7,224 nt of DNA from Dehalococcoidia bacterium (GTDB lineage: Bacteria > Chloroflexota > Dehalococcoidia > Plut-88900). Positions within the stretch are counted from its first letter, which is position 1. Each line of letters opens with the position of its first letter. Made by a program: the position numbers and the translations under genes. The DNA is taken from positions 1 through 7,224 of the forward strand of contig JAAXHX010000337.1 in assembly GCA_012270635.1 (NCBI GenBank). Reading direction: 5' to 3'. The notes beneath the pieces are model-generated. The model searched no databases, was not told the origin of the DNA, and was given only the letters and a program-made list of their open reading frames with translations. Shown here one piece after another: positions 1 to 6,035 of this stretch.

Positions 1-204
1 AACCGCAGCGTCGACGACACCGACCTCGTGGTCTGGTACACCTTCGGACACCATCACGTGCCCCGCCCCGAGGACTGGCCCGTCATGCCCGTGATGTACA
101 CCGGGTTCAGCCTCAAACCGGTCAGCTTCTTCGACCGCAACCCGGCCCTCGACGTGCCGCCCTCCCAGCACCGGAACGGGCACCAGGGTTCGTGCCATTC
201 GTGA
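1..204 (+). CDS. Copper-containing primary amine oxidase, C-terminal fragment (5' end outside window)
   Basis: Frame 1 is open from base 1 to TGA 202-204 and gives the last 67 residues. The family signature is clear: [11 protein letters not shown], then [14 protein letters not shown], then [20 protein letters not shown]. In copper amine oxidases the histidine just before the [14 protein letters not shown] segment is the third copper ligand; here the candidates are visible residues 17-19. The enzyme oxidatively deaminates primary amines to aldehydes with release of ammonia and hydrogen peroxide, using a tyrosine-derived topaquinone that would lie upstream of the window. The last residues ([12 protein letters not shown]) are a short, low-complexity Gly/His/Cys tail. 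This tail is odd: the codons for [13 protein letters not shown] are duplicated exactly at 1045-1084, where they run into a different ending. The tail present here may therefore be supplied by inserted DNA rather than being the original one. The family call is firm; the substrate is unknown. Confidence 0.88.
   Translation, partial: NRSVDDTDLVVWYTFGHHHVPRPEDWPVMPVMYTGFSLKPVSFFDRNPALDVPPSQHRNGHQGSCHS
141..180 (+). repeat. 40-bp direct repeat, left copy, inside amine oxidase 3' end
   Basis: These 40 bases, starting CCCGGCCCTCGACG and ending CCGGAACGGG, occur again without mismatch at 1045-1084, an offset of 904 bp. After one mismatch, four more bases (ACCA) also agree. The left copy lies wholly in the amine oxidase reading frame. 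An exact 40-bp match in a 7-kb window is far beyond chance. Confidence 0.97.
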
Positions 205-263
205 GTGGTAGATAACCCCCAACACTCTGACAATCCAAGCTCAAAGAATGGCATTAACCCATT

Positions 264-779
264 ATGATTAAAAGACTCATACTGGCAGTAACAGTATTGT
301 TGTTGATAGTGGCATGTGAAGGAATTACAACGGAGAGTTCGCAAAACGAAAGTGTGCCGTGGGGCTTACCAAAGGAAATACGAATACCCATCAAGAGTAA
401 AGAAGATGCTCTTAATCATCACATCAGGCGCTTTAACGAGAATATATTGCCGCATGTCTTGAATGCAAACTTGATTGCTGACCGGTTAGAGAGTCTGCAT
501 CCCTTAGAGTCTTACGAGGACATGTATGAATTCTGTAGAAGTTGGCGAACGTGGCAAGAGAAACTGCGGCTTTCACTATCCGCATCCAAAACAACTTTTG
601 TTACAAGTGCAAGTAATAGTAATAACGAACCACTAGATGCTACAGACATATATGGTGTTAACACAATTGAATGGCAAGCAGGTATTGAGGCTAAGCTTGC
701 TAACCTGCAACAGGCAAGTGAGGATATGTTGCTCTATATCCATGCTACTCAAAATGATATAGGGCCCAATTGCTTGTAA
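264..779 (+). CDS. Predicted lipoprotein of unknown function, AT-rich cargo gene
   Basis: The 171-residue product starts MIKRLILAVTVLLLIVAC: two basic residues, a hydrophobic stretch and the lipobox I-V-A-C with cysteine 18. This is a classic type II signal peptide, so the mature protein should be a membrane-anchored, surface-exposed lipoprotein of about 154 residues. The rest looks globular and mostly helical: a segment around residues 45-75 (ALNHHIRRFNENILPHV, then LIADRLESLHPL), an FCRSWRTWQEKL segment near residue 90, a Ser/Asn-rich low-complexity linker around 108-122, and a final helix (IEAKLANLQQASEDMLLYIH). Besides C18 there is one cysteine near residue 91 and one at the penultimate position. 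I do not recognise the family. Codon choice (ATA, AAT, AAA, AGA) is unlike the GC-rich neighbours, which suggests transfer. No good Shine-Dalgarno precedes the ATG, although the signal peptide begins there naturally. Confidence 0.75.
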   Translation: MIKRLILAVTVLLLIVACEGITTESSQNESVPWGLPKEIRIPIKSKEDALNHHIRRFNENILPHVLNANLIADRLESLHPLESYEDMYEFCRSWRTWQEKLRLSLSASKTTFVTSASNSNNEPLDATDIYGVNTIEWQAGIEAKLANLQQASEDMLLYIHATQNDIGPNCL

Positions 780-1044
780 CTGAGAAGCCGCCTAGGTAAT
801 GCGCCCACTCCCCAGACGATGCTTCGGGCAAAGATAAGACCAACCATACGGAGCAAGCGAACATGGCAAGGTCTCGATACTCTCAACCTAGGGAATCTAG
901 CCCGCGTTAGGATAGCTGCTGAATAACTTCAAAAACCCGTCTGCCCTAGATATAGTGACGATGCTCTCTAATGAAGGTTGAAGTTGACAAAATCACATCG
1001 GTGTTTTTTGCTCCCCGAAAGTTCGCGGCGATGAGTGCTGGAAG
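780..1044. other. Gene-free AT-rich tail of the inserted segment
   Basis: Nothing protein-like is visible on either strand here. The base composition is between that of the lipoprotein gene and that of the flanks. The only structure noted is a poor hairpin with a T-run near 989-1009 (listed separately) and an imperfect CCTAGGG / CCC-TAGG pairing around 888-910. A small ORF begins at ATG 1031 and runs through the right-hand repeat to the stop at 1112-1114 (27 codons). It has no ribosome binding site, but its stop overlaps the acylase start. Confidence 0.5.
989..1009 (+). terminator. Weak terminator-like hairpin with T-run
   Basis: AAAA-T-CAC, loop ATCG, GTG followed by six T residues. The paired core is only CAC/GTG, extended by A-T pairs past a T-T mismatch, so the stem is marginal although the T-run is real. 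If functional it would end lipoprotein transcription before the acylase gene. Confidence 0.22.
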
Positions 1045-1084
1045 CCCGGCCCTCGACGTGCCGCCCTCCCAGCACCGGAACGGG
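1045..1084 (+). repeat. 40-bp direct repeat, right copy
   Basis: Exact second copy of bases 141-180. Upstream of it, similarity to the oxidase gene stops at once: the codons before it read AGS where the left copy has DRN. Downstream, the two copies diverge after one mismatch and four matching bases. It therefore marks one edge of a recombination event. Confidence 0.97.
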
Positions 1085-1114
1085 TACCACTGCAACGGCC
1101 ATCACGGCTCGTGA
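1045..1114 (+). pseudogene. Detached amine oxidase 3' end (relic tail)
   Basis: Read in the same frame as the left copy, this gives [13 protein letters not shown] followed by YHCNGHHGS and TGA at 1112-1114. It is a Gly/His-rich ending of the same style as the tail on the intact gene, but different in sequence. The stop overlaps the acylase start (GTGA at 1111-1114), an overlap typical of translationally coupled operon genes. I infer that this is the original oxidase terminus, cut off from its gene by the DNA between the repeats. No other part of an oxidase gene lies in front of it. Confidence 0.65.
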
Positions 1115-3459
1115 GGCGTATGGGCAGCGACGGCACACCCAAAGTCGACCCTGAGCAGCTTGAGGCGACCCTCCCCGACCTGACCGGCACGCTCGACCTC
1201 AGCGGGCTGGATGGGTCGGTCGTCGTCTACCGAGACAGGTGGGGCATACCTCACGTCCGCGCCTCCTCCCGACACGACGCTTTCTTTGCCCAGGGGTTCG
1301 TCACGGCCCAGGACCGGCTGTGGCACATGGACTGGGACCGGCGTCGGGCCTTGGGCAGGTGGGCCGAAGTCGCGGGGCCTGGGGGCGTGGAGCAGGACAG
1401 GCTGATGCGGAGGTTCCGGCTGGGGGCCAGCGCAAGGGCCGACTTCGACGCCGTAGCCCCCGAGACCCGCTCCATGCTGACCCGCTACGCGCAGGGCGTC
1501 AACGCGTTCATAGACAGCGCCACCGAGCTGCCCATCGAGTACCGCATTATCGGCTCGGGGCCCGAGCCCTGGGAGCCGTGGCACTCCATGGCGGTGTTCA
1601 AGGTGCGTCACATTCTCATGGGTTCCTTCGAACGGAAGCTGTGGAACGCCCGCATGGTCCACCGCCTAGGCTATCGAAAGGCCGAGGAGGCGATGCCCGA
1701 GTCCCGCCCCGACGAATTACTCATCGTTCCGCCGGGGGCGGGGTATTCGGGCCCGACATCCAAGTCCGCGCCGGACTTCCTGGAGACGTCGGCGTGGCGG
1801 GGGCTTCCAGCGTGGGACGAAGGGGGGAGCAACAACTGGGCAGTCCACGGGAGCCGGACGGCCTCCGGCGCGCCTCTGCTGGCTGGGGACCCGCATCGGG
1901 GCCTGGAGGCGCCCAGCGTCTACTACCAAAACCACCTCGCCTGTGACGAGTTCGACGTGATCGGCCTCTCGTTCCCCGGAGTGCCCGGATTTCCTCACTT
2001 CGGTCACAACGCCCGCGTCGCCTGGTGCGTCACTCACGCCATGGCCGACTACCAGGACCTCTACATCGAGCGTTTCAAGGACGGAGATGGGCTCCTGTAC
2101 GAATTCAAGGGTGAATGGGAGGCCGCCGAAGTATCGAAAGAAGTGATCGAAGTGGCGGGGCAGCCTTCTGAAACCGTGGAAGTCGTCACCACGCGTCACG
2201 GGCCGATAGTCGCTGGGGACCCGGCTGAAGGGACGGCCTTGGCCTTCAAGTATACGGCCACCGCCGGGCCCATCAAGGTCTTCGATTCCATATACCGTAT
2301 GCTCACGGCTGGCGCCGTGGACGAGATGGACGAGTCCATGCGGGACTGGGTCGACCCCGCCAACAACTTCGTCTGCGTGGACGTGCAAGGCGACATAAAG
2401 TATCTGACCAGGGGTCGACTCCCCGTCAGGCCCAAGGCCAACGCCTGGGTCCCGGCGCCCGGCTGGAGCGGCGACTACGAATGGGAGGGCTACGTCCCCT
2501 TCGAGGAGATGCCCCGCTCCCGGAACCCGGAGACCGGTTTCATCGTCACCGCCAACAACCGCATCGTCGACGAGGACTATCCCCACTACATCGGCCTAGA
2601 CTACGACGGTGAGCACCGGGCGCGTTGCATCTACCAGGCCCTTGAAAGCCTGGGCCGGGCCAGAGTGGAAGATATGGCCGCGGTCCACGCTTTGCGCACG
2701 TCCATACCCGCCCGAGAGCTGTGCGAGCTTCTGAAGGGGGTCGAGGTGCGAAGCGCCTCGGCGTCCGAGGCCAAGCGCCTGCTCCTTTCGTGGGACTACG
2801 GCATGGACAGAGATCGTATGGAGCCGACCATCTTCAGCGCCTTCCACGACGCCCTGGCCGAAGCCCACGTGGCCTCCGTCCTCGGGCCCCTGGCCCGGGA
2901 GATGGCCGGAGAGACGGGACGGGGAGCGCCGTCCTGGTACGGGCGCATCAAATCGGGCCTGCACGAGAAACTCAAAGCTGGATCGTCGCCCGAAGAAATC
3001 CGTGAGGCCCGCTCCCTTCTCGCCGAGGCCCTGGAGTCGGCGGTGGAGAAGCTGGCCGCGTGGCTCGGGGAGGAGATGGGTGGGTGGACGTGGGGCCGGG
3101 TTCACAGGACGAACCCTCAGCACGCGCTGTCGGGGGCTTTCCCCGACCTGGCAGACGTGCTAAATCCACCGTCGGTGGCGGCGCACGGGGACGGGTTCAC
3201 GCCCCTGGCGGGGTCTTACTCGGCGTCGGCGCCCTACCTGATTACGTCCGCGTCGATGGCGCGGTACGTGTTCGACGCCTCAAACTGGGATAACTCTCGA
3301 TGGGTCGTGCCCCTGGGGGCTTCGGGGTATCCGGGGAGCCCTCACTACTCCGACCAAGCCGATACATGGGCCGACGTGGCCCTCATACCCATGCTATACG
3401 ACTGGGCTGCAATTCCTGGGGAAGCCGAGACCGAACAACTACTTCGCCCACATAGATGA
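1111..3459 (+). CDS. Penicillin acylase family (Ntn-hydrolase) amidase
   Basis: The 782-residue length is usual for the family (PF01804). The N-terminal block RDRWGIPHVRA...HDAFFAQGFVTAQDRLWHMDWDRR (about 41-77) is canonical. The catalytic nucleophile is Ser240 in GGSNNWAV, where autocatalytic cleavage would free the beta-chain N-terminus. His262 in AGDPH falls at beta-chain position 23, as in penicillin G acylase. The ANNR motif at 481-484 supplies the oxyanion asparagine. The C-terminal block NWDNSRWVVPLGASGYPGSPHYSDQ is intact. Such enzymes hydrolyse N-acyl amides, including beta-lactam side chains, acyl-homoserine lactones or other acyl amines; the substrate cannot be read here. There is no signal peptide at GTG 1111 or ATG 1120, unlike many periplasmic members, so it is either cytoplasmic or its true start is disturbed. 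GTG 1111 overlaps the relic oxidase stop, suggesting former coupling. ATG 1120, with GAGG only three bases before it, is an alternative start. Confidence 0.93.
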   Translation: MRRMGSDGTPKVDPEQLEATLPDLTGTLDLSGLDGSVVVYRDRWGIPHVRASSRHDAFFAQGFVTAQDRLWHMDWDRRRALGRWAEVAGPGGVEQDRLMRRFRLGASARADFDAVAPETRSMLTRYAQGVNAFIDSATELPIEYRIIGSGPEPWEPWHSMAVFKVRHILMGSFERKLWNARMVHRLGYRKAEEAMPESRPDELLIVPPGAGYSGPTSKSAPDFLETSAWRGLPAWDEGGSNNWAVHGSRTASGAPLLAGDPHRGLEAPSVYYQNHLACDEFDVIGLSFPGVPGFPHFGHNARVAWCVTHAMADYQDLYIERFKDGDGLLYEFKGEWEAAEVSKEVIEVAGQPSETVEVVTTRHGPIVAGDPAEGTALAFKYTATAGPIKVFDSIYRMLTAGAVDEMDESMRDWVDPANNFVCVDVQGDIKYLTRGRLPVRPKANAWVPAPGWSGDYEWEGYVPFEEMPRSRNPETGFIVTANNRIVDEDYPHYIGLDYDGEHRARCIYQALESLGRARVEDMAAVHALRTSIPARELCELLKGVEVRSASASEAKRLLLSWDYGMDRDRMEPTIFSAFHDALAEAHVASVLGPLAREMAGETGRGAPSWYGRIKSGLHEKLKAGSSPEEIREARSLLAEALESAVEKLAAWLGEEMGGWTWGRVHRTNPQHALSGAFPDLADVLNPPSVAAHGDGFTPLAGSYSASAPYLITSASMARYVFDASNWDNSRWVVPLGASGYPGSPHYSDQADTWADVALIPMLYDWAAIPGEAETEQLLRPHR

Positions 3460-3691
3460 TCAAGAGTGGGTGCAATCTCCCAAGGTCGGGAAACATGGCA
3501 ACCTGACCGATAGGATGAACTACGTGGTCAAGCTGTTAAGGAAACGCGGCTTGCCGAGCAATCCGGAACTGCTGCGGAGAATGTCAGGACCATCTCTCCG
3601 CAGGAATTGAATGTATAGCTGCTTGGTCGACGCCTCAAACTCTAGGTCCGAGGTTTCGATATCGCCCCTTTTTAGTTAGAGGCGGCCCCGA
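3460..3691. other. Convergent intergenic region
   Basis: No supported gene. The region lies between the 3' ends of the acylase (plus) and the DUF5679-like gene (minus) and is less GC-rich than both neighbours. It holds a 9-bp inverted repeat (3572-3603) and a 15-bp copy of acylase coding sequence at 3627-3641. There is also a CCCC-TTTTT run at 3665-3673 with no good stem before it. Frame 2 stays open across the acylase end to TGA 3608-3610, but this looks accidental. Confidence 0.5.
3572..3603. terminator. 9-bp inverted repeat between convergent genes, possible terminator
   Basis: CTGCGGAGA at 3572-3580 is the exact reverse complement of TCTCCGCAG at 3595-3603, with a 14-base loop. The perfect, mostly G-C stem lies about 110 bp past the acylase stop and about 90 bp past the stop of the minus-strand gene. 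No T-run follows on either strand, so a standard intrinsic terminator is doubtful. An RNA 3'-end stabiliser or a protein site is also possible. Confidence 0.4.
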
Positions 3692-3877
3692 TCAGCTGAG
3701 CATCCCCCGAATCTCTTCCGCCTGTTTGTCATTCAGAATTCTGATGACCTTGCTGGACGGGTCTTCCGACGCGACGCCGCGAACAGCCTTCCGTCCATTC
3801 TTCAGGGTCACTAGCTCCGGGTCCTTGATGTCCACCATCTTCCGCAGCTTCACCGAATAGGCCTTCAGCTCTACCAT
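3692..3877 (-). CDS. Small DUF5679-like protein lacking the usual cysteines
   Basis: A 61-residue product containing AYSVKLRKMVDIKDPELV and TLKNGRKAVRGVASEDPSSK. The order AYxVKxR, then IKDPE-VTLKNGR-AVRG, then a K-V-x-RI ending, matches as I recall it the short DUF5679 zinc-ribbon-like proteins. In those the corresponding points read AYCVKCR and G-CPxCG. All four cysteines are absent here, replaced by Ser/Leu and by an ASEDPSS stretch, so metal binding by this site is not expected. A C-terminal helix (NDKQAEEIRGML) follows. The function of the family is unknown. GGAG lies five bases and AAGGAG eleven bases before the ATG, and a good promoter stands about 80 bp upstream, so the gene is probably its own transcription unit. 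The coding call is good; the family link is from memory. Confidence 0.72.
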   Translation of the reverse strand: MVELKAYSVKLRKMVDIKDPELVTLKNGRKAVRGVASEDPSSKVIRILNDKQAEEIRGMLS

Positions 3878-3956
3878 TCCGTCTCCGTCTCCTTGCTATT
3901 AGTTTTCCTGTGCTTGTGTCTTAACAGACCCCCGGCGGTCTCGGTGGGGGCACCTC

Positions 3957-3986
3957 ATTCTACAATTCATAAGTCTACGTCGTCAA
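3957..3986 (-). promoter_or_regulatory. Sigma70-type promoter for the DUF5679-like gene
   Basis: On the minus strand TTGACG (3986-3981) and TAGAAT (3962-3957) are separated by 18 bases, each matching five of six consensus bases. Transcription would start near 3950, giving a leader of about 70 bases. The leader begins with a C5/G5 complementary pair (3946-3950 with 3929-3933) that could form a GC-rich hairpin at the RNA 5' end. The gene is 80-110 bp downstream with correct orientation. Confidence 0.55.
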
Positions 3987-4066
3987 CTCTTTGTGCTCGT
4001 TCGGTAGGGCGAGTAGGCCAATCACATCTTAGTCTCCCTCCCCCGGCCTTTGAGAGGGTGTGCGGG

Positions 4067-6034
4067 CTACCGGCCACCGACGGTTGCCGCGACCGGCAAG
4101 TGGTCCGACGCCCGGCTTTCCACGGATGAATAATCCGTCGACTGCAGGTCGGGACTGGTCCACACGTAGTCGATGCGCTGGCTGGGGCCATCGGACGGGG
4201 ATGTGTACCCGTTTCCCGGGACTCCGGCGTCGACGAAGGAGTCCAGGAGCCCGGCTTCCCTGAGCATCTCGATCTCCGGGTCTCCGGGCCTTCCGTTGAA
4301 GTCTCCCAGGAGCACGGTCCGGGATTCTCCGTCCCACCTTTCTATAATGGCCTTCGATTGAGGTATGCGGTGTTCGCCCTCGTCCCGGCCCGAGTGGAAG
4401 TGGGTTGCGATGACTCGCAGAGGCTTATCTTCGCCGACATCTATCTCCACCCACAGGAACGCCCTTTCGAGAGCCAGATCGTCGTTGTTTGGCATCTCGT
4501 GGTTTTCCCACCGGACGATGGGATAGCGGCTGAACACGGCATTGCCCCAAATCGAGTCGGCGGCGGGGCCCCAGGCGTAGCCCATGTCCAGCCGCTGGGA
4601 CAGCCAGGCCAGCATATCCACCGAGCCGTCCACCACCCAGCCCCGAGACACCTCCTGGAAGGCAATGACGTCAGGCTTTTCGGACTCGATTACCCGGGCG
4701 ATCTCCTCTAGTTCGAACCCCCCTTCCGTGCCGAAACCCTGGTGGATGTTGTAGGCCATCACCCTTACGGGCAGCCCGTCTCCCGCTTCGGACTCCGGCT
4801 CGGTCCAGGAGATGGTGAAGATGATGGGCGCCAGCATCATCAGGGCCGCCAGCCGAATTGCCCATGGGGTCACGATAGACGGGCGTTCCACGGGCTTCGC
4901 CACCATCGATGGGACGGCGAGAACTGAGGCCAGGGCCACGGCCCCGATTATTATCGCCCTCTGGGGAACGCCCACGTTGATGTCGTAGGCGGCGTAGTAG
5001 AGAAATACGCCTGCCAGGAAGAGCAGCATTCCCGCGCCCGCAAAGACAGTGGAGGTGGTGAATCTCCGTCCCCGGGCGTTGGGGGCTTGCTGGCGCACGG
5101 TGGACGCCATCAGGAACACCAGCGCCGGATGGCCCACGAACATGATGGCCGCGGCCAGGGGCCCGGTCTGTTCCTGGAGCATCGCGATTACCAGGATGAC
5201 GAGAGCGATCGGAAGGAATGCCCGAGCCGGGGAAGATTGCAATCCCATGGCCAGGGGCACGAGGGCGATAGCTAGCAGGTTGGATGCCGAGACCCCGGCC
5301 AGGGCCCCGGGCTGCTCCCACCCTGTCAGCCCCGCCTGCTGCCCGACGTTCTGGAAGTAGAGCATTTCCAGGAACAGGAACGGGCCGAGGGCCAGCAGGG
5401 GGAGCGAGCCCAGGGGGCCGGGGGGTCGGGGTTCTGGCCCCTGGTTTTGGGCCGAGGCGATCCTCGCCGAGCCGGCCAGCCCCACCGCCATCAGCGCCGC
5501 AATGGCATCCGCGCCCGCATTTGCCTGCCATGCCAGATCGACGGTGCCGAATCCGCCTTTAATTGCCGTATCCAGCGCCATGCCGACCAGCAGCCCCAGC
5601 AGCCACGCGCCTCCGCCTGCCCGCACGCCGCCCGAGGCCAGGGACGCGCTGGCGGGGATGGCCCATAGGAACATGATGACGCCTACGATGGACAGGGCGA
5701 AGTCGGCGACGGGCACGTCCACGAACTGGATGCCGACGCGCGTCGCCGAAAGTCCCGCGGCTGTCAGCTGCATCAGTCCCCTCATTCCCGTGCCCCTGGC
5801 CACGAGGGGGGCCAGGAAGACGGTCAAGAAACAGAGCAGGGCAACGCCGCCGACCTTTACGGTGGAGACCTCCTGGGCATCTCGCAGGTAGAAGACCATG
5901 CCGGTCATGAACTGCCTCAGCATCTCGATGCCGAGGGCGAACAGCAGGATGACCGTGACGAAATGCCAGAGGCCGGCGCGGGTGCCGACGCTCTTGTTGT
6001 TGCCGGGGGCCAGGATCGACTTAAGCGTGGGCAT
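4067..6034 (-). CDS. Multi-pass membrane protein with C-terminal endonuclease/exonuclease/phosphatase (EEP) domain, CWH43/PGAP2IP-like
   Basis: The 655-residue product has two parts. Residues about 20-415 hold 12-13 hydrophobic segments (for example 24-44, 109-127, 290-310, 393-411). Residues about 423-653 form a full EEP domain: MAYNIHQG with Asn429, AFQEVSRG with Glu461, GNAVFSRYPI (497-506), ATHFH with His545, GDFNGRP with Asp578 and Asn580, RIDYVW with Asp622, and SDHLPV with Asp644/His645. All metal and catalytic positions of this phosphoesterase fold are kept. The layout and the QEVSRGW-VDGSVDM-WLSQRL stretch resemble PGAP2-interacting protein and the C-terminal part of yeast Cwh43, which act in lipid remodelling of GPI anchors. 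The bacterial role is unknown; a phospholipid or glycolipid phosphodiesterase is an inference. The start follows the upstream zincin stop by one base (TAAGATG), with GGAGAG eight bases before the ATG inside the zincin gene, so the two are co-translated. Confidence 0.92.
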   Translation of the reverse strand: MPTLKSILAPGNNKSVGTRAGLWHFVTVILLFALGIEMLRQFMTGMVFYLRDAQEVSTVKVGGVALLCFLTVFLAPLVARGTGMRGLMQLTAAGLSATRVGIQFVDVPVADFALSIVGVIMFLWAIPASASLASGGVRAGGGAWLLGLLVGMALDTAIKGGFGTVDLAWQANAGADAIAALMAVGLAGSARIASAQNQGPEPRPPGPLGSLPLLALGPFLFLEMLYFQNVGQQAGLTGWEQPGALAGVSASNLLAIALVPLAMGLQSSPARAFLPIALVILVIAMLQEQTGPLAAAIMFVGHPALVFLMASTVRQQAPNARGRRFTTSTVFAGAGMLLFLAGVFLYYAAYDINVGVPQRAIIIGAVALASVLAVPSMVAKPVERPSIVTPWAIRLAALMMLAPIIFTISWTEPESEAGDGLPVRVMAYNIHQGFGTEGGFELEEIARVIESEKPDVIAFQEVSRGWVVDGSVDMLAWLSQRLDMGYAWGPAADSIWGNAVFSRYPIVRWENHEMPNNDDLALERAFLWVEIDVGEDKPLRVIATHFHSGRDEGEHRIPQSKAIIERWDGESRTVLLGDFNGRPGDPEIEMLREAGLLDSFVDAGVPGNGYTSPSDGPSQRIDYVWTSPDLQSTDYSSVESRASDHLPVAATVGGR

Positions 6035-6035
6035 C

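Larger units (their letters stand above)
181..1044 (+). mobile_element. Putative repeat-bounded AT-rich insertion carrying one lipoprotein gene
   Basis: The segment between the two 40-bp repeats is visibly richer in A+T than the DNA on both sides. It carries one ORF of unlike codon use (264-779) followed by about 260 bp without a gene. It separates an amine oxidase from an acylase gene whose start still overlaps a second copy of the oxidase stop. That arrangement is what integration into a gene 3' end would leave, with the repeat as the attachment core. No integrase, transposase or clear terminal inverted repeat is visible, so it would have to be moved in trans or by homologous recombination. 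Alternatives are a tandem duplication with later replacement of the middle, or an assembly chimera between strains. The duplication is seen directly; mobility is inferred. Confidence 0.5.

Noticed and set aside
227..268. Promoter for the lipoprotein gene: CTGACA near 227 with a -10 near 252, or TATGAT at 263
   Set aside because: The first pair has a poor -10 and a 19-base spacer; the second would start transcription inside the coding region. Neither is good enough to annotate.
780..1044. Integron attC site behind the lipoprotein gene
   Set aside because: A single-gene cassette invited the idea, but I could not find paired RYYYAAC and GTTRRRY motifs, and the flanking repeat is coding DNA of the oxidase.
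1717..2586. 289-codon minus-strand open frame opposite the acylase gene
   Set aside because: It is the GC-rich shadow of a gene with intact family motifs; its translation has no recognisable domain and is low-complexity in Gly, Val, Asp and Arg.
3404..3610. Frame 2 remains open past the acylase stop, ending ELLRRMSGPSLRRN
   Set aside because: No start with a ribosome site, no recognised family, and the acylase frame keeps its expected C-terminal sequence to its own stop, so a frameshifted extension is not supported.
4036..4058. Terminator after the EEP gene (CCCTC/GAGGG)
   Set aside because: The stem is only five base pairs with a 13-base loop and no T-run on the minus strand.
4671..5531. 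286-codon minus-strand open frame overlapping the EEP membrane gene
   Set aside because: It is Arg/Gly/Pro-rich, as expected of a shifted frame in GC-rich DNA, while the other frame encodes clear membrane segments and EEP motifs.
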